Positions 23,818 through 31,870 of a stretch of DNA of 64,000 nt are shown one piece after another; within the stretch, counting starts at the first letter, position 1; each line of letters opens with the position of its first letter. Source of the DNA: an uncultured Roseicyclus sp. (GTDB taxonomy: Bacteria; Pseudomonadota; Alphaproteobacteria; Rhodobacterales; Rhodobacteraceae); the NCBI GenBank assembly GCA_937139335.1, contig CAKZPN010000042.1, positions 1 through 64,000 on the forward strand, read 5' to 3'. The position numbers were made by a program, and so were the translations under genes. The notes below the pieces were generated by a model. It did no database searches. It worked only from the letters and a program-made list of their open reading frames with translations, and was not told the origin of the DNA.

Positions 23818-25005
23818 ATGACACCCCCGCCCCCGGCTTGGCGGGACCGGCCCGTGCTGGCCTTCATGGTCGCCGAAACGGTGATCTGGGCCGCGATCTT
23901 CTACAGTTTCCCGGCTCTGGTGCTGCACTGGCAGGGCGAATTCGGCTGGTCCGCGACGGTGGCGATGGGGGCCTTCAGCCTGGCGCTGGCGGTGCAGGGG
24001 CTGGCCGCGCCCTCGGTCGGGCGGGCCATCGACAGCGGCTTTGCACCCTTGGGCTTTGTGCTGGGCACCGTCGGGGCCGTGGCGGGGCTGGCGACGCTGA
24101 CGCAGGTGCAGTCGGTGGGCGCCTTCTACGCCGCCTGGGCCTGGATCGGCCTGATGATGGGCTTCACGCTCTACGACGCGACCTTCTCGGTGGTGACGCG
24201 GGCGCGGGGCGCCGGGGCAAGGTCGGCGATCACCGCGATCACGCTGGCGGCAGGTTTCGCCTCGACCCTCGCCTTCCCGCTCACGGCCTGGGTGACAGAG
24301 GCCGCAGGCTGGCGCGCGGCGGTCTGGGTGTTGGCCGCACTGGTCGCGGTCTGTGTGTTGCCGCTGGTCGCCTTCGCCGCGCGAAAGCTGGAGGCCGAGG
24401 CGCGGGCGCGGACCGCCGTTGCGCTCGACCCCGCCACGTCCCGGCTGCGCGCCAACAGGCGGCCCGGCTACTGGCCGCTGGCGGGTGGCTTTGCCCTGAC
24501 CGCGCTCGGCGTGGGGGTGTTGCTCTCGAACCTCCTGCCGCTGATGGCGTCTTTGGGCGTGCCGGACGGGCTGGCGATCCTCGCCGCGTCCATCATCGGT
24601 CCGGCGCAGGTGGCGGGCCGGATCCTGCTGATCCTCGCCGGCGCCCGCGTTGCAGCGCAGCGCGTGTCGATCGGCGCTTTCGTGGTGCTGGCCGTGGCCG
24701 CCGCCGTGCTGGGGGCTGCCGCCGCCCTGCCCGCGCTGGCCCTCGTCTTCGCCGTCGCGCAGGGCGTGGGCAACGGCGTCATCTCCATCCTGCGCCCGGT
24801 CGTCACGCGCGAGGTAATGGGCGAGGCGGGCTATGGCGAAAGCGCCGGCGCGGTGGCACGGTTGTCGCTCTACGCCTTCGCGCTCGCCCCGACGCTGGGC
24901 GCGGTGCTCGCCGACCTGTTCGGCTACGGCGCGGTCATCGCCCTTTGCGTCGCGGCCCCGCTGGCCGGCGCGGTGCTCCTGGCGCGCTTCGCCCCTGCCC
25001 CATGA
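23818..25005 (+). CDS. MFS transporter
   Basis: The protein has 395 residues and twelve predicted membrane helices in two halves, separated by a cytoplasmic loop rich in basic and acidic residues (RKLEAEARARTAVALDPATSRLRANRRPG, about 180-210). The loop after helix 2 has the expected GRAIDSGFAPLGFVLG, a variant of the MFS GxLaDrxGrr motif. No substrate signature is evident. It overlaps nothing and ends at a bidirectional terminator. It starts 4 bases after the preceding gene. Confidence 0.85.
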   Translation: MTPPPPAWRDRPVLAFMVAETVIWAAIFYSFPALVLHWQGEFGWSATVAMGAFSLALAVQGLAAPSVGRAIDSGFAPLGFVLGTVGAVAGLATLTQVQSVGAFYAAWAWIGLMMGFTLYDATFSVVTRARGAGARSAITAITLAAGFASTLAFPLTAWVTEAAGWRAAVWVLAALVAVCVLPLVAFAARKLEAEARARTAVALDPATSRLRANRRPGYWPLAGGFALTALGVGVLLSNLLPLMASLGVPDGLAILAASIIGPAQVAGRILLILAGARVAAQRVSIGAFVVLAVAAAVLGAAAALPALALVFAVAQGVGNGVISILRPVVTREVMGEAGYGESAGAVARLSLYAFALAPTLGAVLADLFGYGAVIALCVAAPLAGAVLLARFAPAP

Positions 25006-25008
25006 GCA

Positions 25009-25034
25009 AAGGGCGGCCCCGCGGGACCGCCCTT
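25009..25034. terminator. Bidirectional terminator between the MFS and Hsp20 genes
   Basis: AAGGGCGG pairs with CCGCCCTT around a ten-base loop that itself contains CCCGCGGG. It lies 3 bases after the MFS stop on the plus strand and 24 bases after the Hsp20 stop on the minus strand. Confidence 0.75.
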
Positions 25035-25057
25035 CGACATTCGCACTGCAATCGGGA

Positions 25058-25513
25058 TCAGGCGGTTTCCGCCTCGATCACCTTGCGGCCGGAGCGCGCG
25101 ATCTCGATCTGGCGCGGCTTCAGGGCTTCGGGCACTTCGCGCACGAGGTCGATGTGCAGCATGCCGTTCTCATGCAGAGCGCCGGTCACGCGGACGTGGT
25201 CGGCCAGCTGGAACCGCTTTTCGAAGGCGCGGGTGGCGATGCCGCGATGCAGGTAGGTGCGGCTTGCCTCCTCCTGCGCCTTGCGGGCGGCGACGATCAG
25301 TTCCTGCTCGCGCTGCTCGACGCTCAGGTCGGCCTCGCTGAAGCCGGCCACGGCGATCGAGATGCGATAGGCGCTCTCGTCGGTCTTTTCGATGTTGTAG
25401 GGCGGGTAGGTCGGGACGGTGCTGTCTTGCGACATCACGCGGTCAAGCATGTCTGCCATCCGGTCGAAACCGACACTGGCACGGTACAGCGGGGAAAGGT
25501 CATAGTTCCGCAT
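25058..25513 (-). CDS. Small heat shock protein, Hsp20/IbpA type
   Basis: The protein has 151 residues and prevents aggregation of unfolded proteins. The N-terminus MRNYDLSPLYRASVGFDRMADML is typical of alphaproteobacterial IbpA-type (class A) proteins. The alpha-crystallin domain (about 35-125) has YRISIAVAGFSEADLSVEQREQELIVAARK and the conserved GIATRAFEKRFQLADHVRVTGALHENGMLHIDLVREVPE; the C-terminal I-x-I/V-like anchor is QIEIAR. The 5' leader contains a small hairpin (CGACA / TGTCG) next to the ribosome site GGAGG, which could act as a temperature-sensitive structure as in other alphaproteobacterial hsp20 leaders. Confidence 0.95.
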   Translation of the reverse strand: MRNYDLSPLYRASVGFDRMADMLDRVMSQDSTVPTYPPYNIEKTDESAYRISIAVAGFSEADLSVEQREQELIVAARKAQEEASRTYLHRGIATRAFEKRFQLADHVRVTGALHENGMLHIDLVREVPEALKPRQIEIARSGRKVIEAETA

Positions 25514-25669
25514 CTGTCATCCTCCATTGAGCGACAACTGAAATGTCGGACCGCCCCGTCTGCGGGCACGGTCCTGGGGTGAAGCGCGACGGCCCGGCTG
25601 GCGGCACCCTCGCGCATCAGAAATTTGGGAAGCGGTGCGGGGCCTGTCAAGACCTCGGGCATGGGGCGA

Positions 25670-26512
25670 TCAGGGGCGCAGGAAGCGCGCGCCGATGCCG
25701 TCGCGCGCCAGGCCGCCGTCGCCCACCGACCGGAAGGTGACGCTGCCGCCTTGCGTGGCCCGCACGCCCGCACGCGGTTGCGACGCGAGGAGGTCCGGCA
25801 GCAGGGTTTCCGGCACGACCGCAACGCTGACCGCCTCGCCCTCCACTTCGGCCCCGCCCGAGACAATCGCCACGATCTCCGGCCCGCCGGGCCCGACGGA
25901 GATGACTGGCGCCCCCGAACTTCCCGCCTCGATGCTGCAGGTCAACAGCATCACGCTGCCCTCTCGCGAAAGGATCCGGCAGCCTTCCTCGATCGAGGGG
26001 AACGCTTCGCGGTCGGCGCCGTAGGACACGAGCGTCACCTCGCGGCGCAGCATCGCGGGTCGTCCGACCACCATCGGCGGCACGCTGCTTTCCGGGACAG
26101 GCTGGTCAAGGCGCAACAGGGCGACATCGGCAGCGATCGACGCGAAATCGGCAAGGCCGGCGGACCGCACGTAGCCTGCGGGCACGCTGCTCTGGACCAC
26201 GCCGCGCGTCGCCTCCGACCGGCCATGGCGAAGCCCGGCGGAAAAGCTCAAATCGGCGTCAGGCAGGCGCCGACCCTCGGGCGAATACAGGCAATGCGCG
26301 GCGGTCAGCGCCAGGTCGGGCGCGATCAGCGTTGCCGTGCAGAACGAAATCCCGGTGTCGAGGCGCCCCACCGCCTCCCAGTCGCGCGCCTCATCGGCCG
26401 TGTGCATCGCGCGCAGGGGCGGCTCGGACGCCCCGCCAACCTCCTGCCCAGACAGGGGCAGGCTCAGAGGAACCAGCGCGACCAGCGCGAGAACAAGGAC
26501 AGGACGGCGCAT
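25670..26512 (-). CDS. Secreted trypsin-like serine protease
   Basis: The protein has 280 residues with a signal peptide (to about residue 22, PLSGQ). S1-family catalytic triad: H73 in LTAAHC, D129 in DVALLRLD, and S199 in AGSSGAPV; the usual GDSGGP is changed to G-S-S-G-A-P, as in glutamyl-endopeptidase-like V8/S1B enzymes. Cys58-Cys74 and Cys178-Cys192 positions suggest disulfides. The C-terminus has a further short domain of Arg/Gly-rich sequence. It is a single gene between Hsp20 and glcF. The specificity pocket is not readable by eye. Confidence 0.88.
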   Translation of the reverse strand: MRRPVLVLALVALVPLSLPLSGQEVGGASEPPLRAMHTADEARDWEAVGRLDTGISFCTATLIAPDLALTAAHCLYSPEGRRLPDADLSFSAGLRHGRSEATRGVVQSSVPAGYVRSAGLADFASIAADVALLRLDQPVPESSVPPMVVGRPAMLRREVTLVSYGADREAFPSIEEGCRILSREGSVMLLTCSIEAGSSGAPVISVGPGGPEIVAIVSGGAEVEGEAVSVAVVPETLLPDLLASQPRAGVRATQGGSVTFRSVGDGGLARDGIGARFLRP

Positions 26513-26590
26513 CGATTCCGGATCATCGCGGACAGGGTGGTCCCTGATCGCAGTGCAACCGGGCAGAATTATGGCCCGCCCCTCGCCCCC

Positions 26591-27910
26591 TCAGCGCAGG
26601 ATCGGCACCGGCACCGCGCGCTTGCCCGCCGCGTCGAGGCCCGCGGGCCGCGGCCCGCCGGTCGCCCAGTCCAGCAACTCCACCGTGTGCACGATCGGAA
26701 TGTCGGTGCCCGACCCGATCTGCATCATGCAGCCGATGTTGCCCGCCGCGATGATGTCGGGGCGTGTCGCCTCCAGCGTCTCTACCTTGCGCGCCTTCAA
26801 CTGCCCGGAAATCTCGGGCTGCATCAGGTTGTATGTGCCTGCCGAGCCGCAGCAGAGGTGACTGTCCACCGGCTCCACCACCTTGAAGCCGGCGCGCTTC
26901 AGCAGGTCCTTGGGATAGGTCTTGATCTGCTGGCCGTGCTGCAAGGAACAGGCGGCGTGATAGGCGACCCTCGCCGTCATCGCGCCCGCGGGCAGCTCGA
27001 GTTTCATCAGCACTTCGGACACGTCCATGGCGATCTCGGCCACCGCCGCGGCCTCTGAAGCGAGTGCTTCATTGCGGAACATGTGCCCGTAATCCTTCAC
27101 CGTCGTGCCGCAGCCGCTGGTGTTGATGACGATGGCATCCAGCCCCTCGCCCGCGATCTCGCCTGTCCAGGCCCGGATGTTCTTGGCGGCCGAGGCGTGG
27201 CTTTCCGCCGTCTTGCCCATGTGATGCGTAAGCGCCCCGCAACACCCCTGCCCTTCGGCGATCACCACGTCGCACCCCAGCCGCGTCAGCAGCCGGATCG
27301 TGGCGTCGTTGATGTCGGTGTTCAGCGCCCGCTGCGCGCAGCCGGTCATCAGCGCCACGCGCATCTTGCGCGGACCCTCGGCGCGAAATACCTGCGGCGC
27401 GTCGTTGGGGGACGGGGCCGGGATTACCTTCGGCGCCATCGCCAGCATCGCCTTCAGCCGCGCGTCCGGCATCAGGAACGACAGCGGCCGCCCGATCCGC
27501 GCGCCCCAGAGCGCGAGCCGGAACCGGCCGGGATAGGGCAAGGTCTTGGCGAGCACCCAGCGCAGCATCCGCTCGAAGACCGGCCGTCGATAGGTTTGCT
27601 CAATATACTCGCGGGCATGGTCCACCAGGTGCATGTAATGTACGCCCGAGGGGCAGGTGGTCATGCAGGCCAGGCACGACAGGCAGCGGTCGATGTGCTG
27701 CACCGTCTTCGCATCGGCGGGGCGGCCTTTTTCGAGCATATCTTTTATAAGATAGATCCGCCCCCGCGGGCTGTCCAACTCATCGCCCAAGATCTGATAG
27801 GTCGGGCAGGTCGCGGTGCAGAACCCGCAATGAACGCAGGACCGCAGCACCTCGTTCGCGCGCGCGGTGGCGGGGTCAGCCAGTTGATCCGCTGTGAAAT
27901 TCGTCTGCAT
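26591..27910 (-). CDS. glcF: Glycolate oxidase iron-sulfur subunit
   Basis: The protein has 439 residues. Two ferredoxin-like clusters: CVHCGFCTATCPTYQ (about 27-41) and CLSCLACMTTCPSGVHY (about 77-93). Two CCG domains follow, with GCCGALTHHMG and HLCCGSAGTYNLMQPEISGQL. GlcF passes electrons from the FAD subunits GlcD/GlcE to the quinone pool at the membrane. The gene follows glcE after 3 bases, in the order glcD-glcE-glcF, so they form one operon that oxidises glycolate to glyoxylate. Confidence 0.97.
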   Translation of the reverse strand: MQTNFTADQLADPATARANEVLRSCVHCGFCTATCPTYQILGDELDSPRGRIYLIKDMLEKGRPADAKTVQHIDRCLSCLACMTTCPSGVHYMHLVDHAREYIEQTYRRPVFERMLRWVLAKTLPYPGRFRLALWGARIGRPLSFLMPDARLKAMLAMAPKVIPAPSPNDAPQVFRAEGPRKMRVALMTGCAQRALNTDINDATIRLLTRLGCDVVIAEGQGCCGALTHHMGKTAESHASAAKNIRAWTGEIAGEGLDAIVINTSGCGTTVKDYGHMFRNEALASEAAAVAEIAMDVSEVLMKLELPAGAMTARVAYHAACSLQHGQQIKTYPKDLLKRAGFKVVEPVDSHLCCGSAGTYNLMQPEISGQLKARKVETLEATRPDIIAAGNIGCMMQIGSGTDIPIVHTVELLDWATGGPRPAGLDAAGKRAVPVPILR

Positions 27911-27913
27911 CGC

Positions 27914-29032
27914 CTATCCCATCAGTCCGGGGTTCAGGATGCCGCGCGGGTCGAACTGCGCGCGCAGCCCCGCCGACAGGGCCGCGATCGGCGCCGCTTC
28001 CGGCTGGAACGGCGCGATCCGCGCCCGCGTCTCTTCCGACGCGCGGATCAGCGTGGCGTGGCCCGCGAAAGGCCCCAGTTTCGCGCGCAGGTCTGTGCCC
28101 TCGGGCACCAGGGCCCAGATCAGCCCGCCGCCCCAGTCGTAGACCACGTCGCCGCCGGTGCGCTTGGCGATATCTGGCCCGTCCGAAGGCTTCACCGAAA
28201 TCCGCCAGACGTCGCCGGACCGCTCCGCGAACGCTGTCACGTCGCGAATGCGCCGCCACTCCTCCGCGACCGCCCCGGCATCCTCCTGCACCGAGACCGA
28301 CCCGAACGGCGCCATCACCTCGGCCAGCCGCCCGGCGCGGTAGGCCACGCTGGCGGCGAACCCCTCGATCCGCAGCAGCGTCACCGGCGCCGCGCCCGGC
28401 ACATGCGCCGCCCCCGTCACCTCGAAGGGCGAGCCCAGCGCCGTCGCCATCGCCTCGACCGCCTGGTAGTCGCTCAATCCCGCGATCCGCACGCAGGCCG
28501 CCGTTTCGGGCGTGGGCAGCACCTTGAACGCCACCTCGGTCAGCACCCCCAGCGTCCCCCAGGACCCCGCCAGCAGTTTCACGAGGTCATAGCCGGTGAC
28601 ATTCTTCATCACCCGACCGCCGTTCTTCACCACGGTCCCGCGCCCGTCCACGAAGCGCACCCCGATGAGGCTGTCGCGCGCCGCTCCCGCCTGGATGCGC
28701 CGCGGACCCGAGACATTGGCCGCCACCACGCCACCGATCGTCGGCTCCCCCCCGGTGCCGAGCAGCGCGCGATGATCCATCGGCTCGAACGGCAGGCGCT
28801 GCCCTTCGCTGGCCAGCACCGCCTCCACCTCGTCAAGCCGCGTTCCAGCCTGCACCACCAGCGTCAATGCGCCGGGGTCGTGCAACACCACGCCCGACAG
28901 CCCCGCGACCGACAGCGCCTCCCCCGGCACCGGCCGGCCGACGGGCCGTGTGCCGCCGCCGACCACGCGCAGCGGTCCCGCGGCCCCCGCCACGATCTCG
29001 CTCAGCTCCGTCTCGGTCGCAGGACTCAGCAT
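27914..29032 (-). CDS. glcE: Glycolate oxidase FAD-binding subunit GlcE
   Basis: The protein has 372 residues. The FAD_binding_4 (PCMH) domain is seen as LRVVGGGTRPVGRP, ALTLVVQAGTRLDEVEAVLASEGQRLPFEP and GGEPTIGGVVAANVSGPRRIQAGAARDSLIGVRFVDGRG, then GRVMKNVTGYDLVKLLAGSWGTLGVLTEVAFKV. Shorter than GlcD and lacking its long cap, which is normal. It lies 82 bases after glcD with a perfect hairpin in the gap, and 3 bases before glcF. Confidence 0.96.
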   Translation of the reverse strand: MLSPATETELSEIVAGAAGPLRVVGGGTRPVGRPVPGEALSVAGLSGVVLHDPGALTLVVQAGTRLDEVEAVLASEGQRLPFEPMDHRALLGTGGEPTIGGVVAANVSGPRRIQAGAARDSLIGVRFVDGRGTVVKNGGRVMKNVTGYDLVKLLAGSWGTLGVLTEVAFKVLPTPETAACVRIAGLSDYQAVEAMATALGSPFEVTGAAHVPGAAPVTLLRIEGFAASVAYRAGRLAEVMAPFGSVSVQEDAGAVAEEWRRIRDVTAFAERSGDVWRISVKPSDGPDIAKRTGGDVVYDWGGGLIWALVPEGTDLRAKLGPFAGHATLIRASEETRARIAPFQPEAAPIAALSAGLRAQFDPRGILNPGLMG

Positions 29033-29075
29033 TCGGCCCGCTCCTTCTCTGTTTCACAAGTATCCTCGGGGGAGC

Positions 29076-29100
29076 GCGAGGGGGCAGACAGCCCCCTCGC
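29076..29100. repeat. Perfect hairpin between glcD and glcE
   Basis: GCGAGGGGG and CCCCCTCGC form a 9-bp perfect stem with loop CAGACAG. It is preceded by a TATCCTCGGGGG stretch. It lies within the glc operon, without a T-tract; it may protect or attenuate the transcript, or be a dispersed genomic repeat. Confidence 0.6.
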
Positions 29101-29114
29101 ACGGGTCGGCGCCG

Positions 29115-30560
29115 TCAGGCGGCGAAAGCCCTCTCGCGCCGCGCCCGCGATGCCGCCAGCGGAAACACCTTGGCGGGGTTCAGGAGCCACGCCGGGTCGA
29201 ACACGTCCTTCACCCGCATCTGCGCCTCCAGATCCTCGGGCGCGAACTGCGTCGTCATCAGGTCGCGCTTCTCGATCCCCACACCGTGCTCGCCGGTGAG
29301 GCACCCGCCCACCTCGACGCAGAGCTTCAGGATGTCGGCCCCGAATGCCTCGCACAACTCCAGGTCGCCCGGCTTGTTGGCGTCGAACAGGATCAGCGGA
29401 TGCATGTTGCCGTCGCCCGCATGGAACACGTTCGCTACGCCCAGCCCGTACTCCTTCGACATCTCGCCGATGCGCTTCAGCACGTAGGGCAGTTCCGACA
29501 CCGGGATCGTTCCGTCGAGGCACATGTAATCGTTGATCTGCCCCATCGCCCCGAAGGCCGATTTCCGCCCCAGCCAGATCCGCCTGGCCTCGTCCTCCGA
29601 CTGCGCCTCGCGCAGCTCGACCGGATTGTGGCGGCGCGCGATCTGCGTGATCAGGCCCAGCTGCGCGTCGATCTCGGCGGGCGAGCCCTCCACCTCCACG
29701 ATGAGCAGCGCCTCGCACATCGGGTAGCCGGCCTTGGCGAAGGCCTCGCAGGCCTCGATGCAGGGGCGGTCCATGAACTCGATCGCGACCGGCAGCACGC
29801 CCGCCTTGATGATGTCCGAGACGCAGGCGCCCGCGACTTCGTTGGCGTCGAAGCCCATCAGCACGGGCCGCGCGCCCTCAGGCTTGCGCAGGATGCGCAG
29901 CGTGGCTTCCGTCACCACGCCCAGCTGCCCCTCGGAGCCGCAGATCACGCCCAGCAGGTCATAGCCCGCCGCGTCGAGATGCGCGCCGCCGATCTCCATC
30001 ACCTCGCCTGCCATCGTCACCATCGTGACGCCCAGCAGGTTGTTCGTCGTCACCCCGTATTTCAGGCAATGCGCGCCACCCGAGTTCATCGCGATGTTGC
30101 CCGCGATGGCGCAGGCCAGCTGCGAGGACGGGTCGGGGGCGTAGAAGAAATCCTCCTGCTCGACCGCGCCGGTGACGCTCAGGTTGGTGCGTCCGGTCTG
30201 CACCCGGATCAGGCGGTTGTCGTAGTCGACCTCCAGCACGCGGGTCAGGCGCGAGACGCCGAGGATGACGCTGTCGGCTGTCGGCAGCGCGCCGCCCGCC
30301 AGCGACGTGCCCGAGCCGCGCGGCACCACCGGCACCCCCTCGGCGTGGCAGATCCGCAGCACCGCCGCGACTTCCTCGGTCGAGGCGGGCAGCGTGACGG
30401 CCAGCGGCGGGCAGCGGTAGGCGGTCAGCGCGTCGCATTCGTAGGCGCGCAGCTCCGCCTCGTCGTGAATCACCGCCGCAGCGGGCAGCGCTGCGCGGAG
30501 GCGGTCCACGATCTTGCTTTTGCGCGATAAAATCGCGGCGTCAGGTTCCGGCATCTCCAT
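29115..30560 (-). CDS. glcD: Glycolate oxidase subunit GlcD (FAD-linked)
   Basis: The protein has 481 residues, usual for GlcD. FAD-binding PCMH landmarks: GVPVVPRGSGTSLAGGALP, QTGRTNLSVTGAVEQEDFFYAPDPSSQLACAIAGNIAMNSGGAHCLKYGVTTNNLLG and ICGSEGQLGVVTEATLRIL. C-terminal FAD-oxidase_C: HAGDGNMHPLILFD, GGCLTGEHGVGIEKRDLM with the conserved His. The start at 30560 has a GAGGAGA ribosome site 7 bases upstream. It is the first gene of glcDEF, divergent from a CopD-like gene. A candidate operator (ATTGGT ... ACCAAT) sits just upstream. Confidence 0.97.
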   Translation of the reverse strand: MEMPEPDAAILSRKSKIVDRLRAALPAAAVIHDEAELRAYECDALTAYRCPPLAVTLPASTEEVAAVLRICHAEGVPVVPRGSGTSLAGGALPTADSVILGVSRLTRVLEVDYDNRLIRVQTGRTNLSVTGAVEQEDFFYAPDPSSQLACAIAGNIAMNSGGAHCLKYGVTTNNLLGVTMVTMAGEVMEIGGAHLDAAGYDLLGVICGSEGQLGVVTEATLRILRKPEGARPVLMGFDANEVAGACVSDIIKAGVLPVAIEFMDRPCIEACEAFAKAGYPMCEALLIVEVEGSPAEIDAQLGLITQIARRHNPVELREAQSEDEARRIWLGRKSAFGAMGQINDYMCLDGTIPVSELPYVLKRIGEMSKEYGLGVANVFHAGDGNMHPLILFDANKPGDLELCEAFGADILKLCVEVGGCLTGEHGVGIEKRDLMTTQFAPEDLEAQMRVKDVFDPAWLLNPAKVFPLAASRARRERAFAA

Positions 30561-30584
30561 GTCGCGATCTCCTCTCTCGCGCCA

Positions 30585-30607
30585 ATTGGTAAAGAAATAT
30601 AACCAAT
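30585..30607. promoter_or_regulatory. Candidate operator in the glcD upstream region
   Basis: ATTGGT and ACCAAT are inverted repeats separated by 11 bases (AAAGAAATATA). The half-site TTGGT/ACCAA is that of FadR-subfamily GntR regulators such as GlcC, PdhR and LldR, though those usually have a shorter spacer. On the minus strand the repeat surrounds TATATT, a possible -10 (TTGCAA, 15 bases, TATATT), 30 bases before the glcD start. Confidence 0.45.
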
Positions 30608-30686
30608 ATGGGTGTTTTGCAACGAATTTCCGCCTGAGACATTCGCGCACCTTGCGAAGAGGGAGCCAGCGGGCGCAAGTGCCGGC

Positions 30687-31097
30687 ATGGATTGGATCAA
30701 GGTTCTGCACCTGCTCGCCGTGCTCGGCTGGATGACCGGCATCTTTTCGGTGCCGCGCGCGATCATCTTCTGGAAGCGCGAACACGCCCGGCTGGGCGAG
30801 GTCGGGCCGACCGGCGACCTGACCATCCGCCTCTACCGCTTCTCGCTCGGGCTCGGCGTCATCGCCATTCTGACAGGCCTCTGGCTCGGCTGGTTCTGGG
30901 GCTATCCGCTCTGGGTCTGGACAAAGGCAGGCGTGGTGGCGTTGCTGGCCGCGCATTACGGCTGGACCGGGCGGCTGGTGCTGCGCGCCCGCAGGGGCGT
31001 CTTCACCGAAAGCGACCTCTGGCTGCGCATCTTCAACGAGGTCAGCGTGCTGGGCGCCGTCGCGGTACTGTTCATCGTGGTGTTCAAGCCGTTCTGA
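30687..31097 (+). CDS. CopD/HemJ-like four-helix membrane protein
   Basis: The protein has 136 residues and four membrane helices. It starts MDWIKVLHLLAVLGWMTGIFSVPR, the pattern shared by CopD-domain and HemJ (YfeH/TIGR00701) proteins, with His in helix 1. Helix 2 is LGVIAILTGLWLGWFWG; helix 3 begins WTKAGVVALLAAHYGWTGRLVLRARRG with the conserved Lys and a His; the end is VLFIVVFKPF. HemJ oxidises protoporphyrinogen IX and binds haem through such His residues. Rhodobacterales usually have another hemJ elsewhere, so this could be a paralogue. It is a single gene, divergent from glcD. Confidence 0.75.
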   Translation: MDWIKVLHLLAVLGWMTGIFSVPRAIIFWKREHARLGEVGPTGDLTIRLYRFSLGLGVIAILTGLWLGWFWGYPLWVWTKAGVVALLAAHYGWTGRLVLRARRGVFTESDLWLRIFNEVSVLGAVAVLFIVVFKPF

Positions 31098-31151
31098 CCG
31101 CTCACCAAGCTGTGACGCACGACCAGGCGCAGGGCGGCTAGGCTGAGGCGC

Positions 31152-31511
31152 ATGAGATACGCACTCCTCGCCGCCGCCCTCGTCCTGCCCGGTCCCGCGC
31201 TGGCCGACCCCGCCCGCGTCGTCGCGGTCGAGGCCGTGCCGTCCCGAACCGGCTGGACCTTCCACGTGACGCTGGAACACGCCGATACCGGCTGGGACGA
31301 CTACGCCGACGGCTGGCGGGTCGAAACCGCCGACGGCACGATCCTGGGCGAGCGCCCGCTGCTGCATCCCCATGTCGACGAGCAGCCCTTCACCCGGTCG
31401 CTTGCGGGAGTGACCATTCCCGCGGGTCTGTCCGAGGTCGTGATCCGCGCCCGGACCAACGTGGAGGGATGGTCGGACGCCACCTCCGCGCCGGTGGCGA
31501 TTTCGAGGTAG
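31152..31511 (+). CDS. Secreted protein of unknown function
   Basis: The protein has 119 residues with a signal peptide (to about 19, GPALAD). The mature part is a likely single beta-sandwich: HVTLEHADTGWDDYADGWRVETADGTILGERPLLHPHVDEQPFTRSLAGVTIPAG. It contains a cluster of acidic and His residues (HPHVDEQ) but no Cys. The ATG at 31152 fits the signal peptide. No family is recognised. It lies 55 bases after the CopD-like gene on the same strand and may be co-transcribed. Confidence 0.68.
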   Translation: MRYALLAAALVLPGPALADPARVVAVEAVPSRTGWTFHVTLEHADTGWDDYADGWRVETADGTILGERPLLHPHVDEQPFTRSLAGVTIPAGLSEVVIRARTNVEGWSDATSAPVAISR

Positions 31512-31611
31512 CTCAGCGGCGTCCGCCGCGTGCGCGCCCCACAATCGCCACGCATTCGCCGCCTTGCGCTGGCAACCTCGCTCTCTTCAACCATCAGAGG
31601 GTGCTGCCGCG

Positions 31612-31836
31612 ATGCCCGTGCACCAGACCTATCGGAAGGCCAAACCCGTGGAGGCACCCCGCCGGTGTCACCGCTGCAACGGCACCGGCCAGGCGCCCTG
31701 CCGCGTCTGCGGCGGATCAGGCAAGCTGATGCGCGGAGCGGACCCGAACGGGCATCCGCTCTTCGGCCAGTGCGAAGGCTGTTTCGGACGCAAGATGGTC
31801 CGCTGCCAAACCTGCAACGGCCAGCTCTTCGTGTAG
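31612..31836 (+). CDS. DnaJ-type zinc-finger mini-protein
   Basis: The protein has 74 residues, almost all of it zinc-ribbon repeats: CHRCNGTGQAP, CRVCGGSGKL, CEGCFGRKMV and CQTCNGQLF. These are four CxxCxG units like the central cysteine-rich domain of DnaJ, without J-domain or substrate-binding C-terminus. Free-standing modules of this kind occur as assembly factors or chaperone partners, for example BSD2-like proteins. It follows the secreted protein gene by 100 bases on the same strand. Partner unknown. Confidence 0.75.
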   Translation: MPVHQTYRKAKPVEAPRRCHRCNGTGQAPCRVCGGSGKLMRGADPNGHPLFGQCEGCFGRKMVRCQTCNGQLFV

Positions 31837-31870
31837 CCCGTTGGGTGCGCCTCTCAAGGGCGCCCCTCCG

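Noticed and set aside
27083..29299. A plus-strand frame of over 700 codons across glcF/glcE
   Set aside because: Antisense shadow; the His/Arg/Gly-rich product has no domain.
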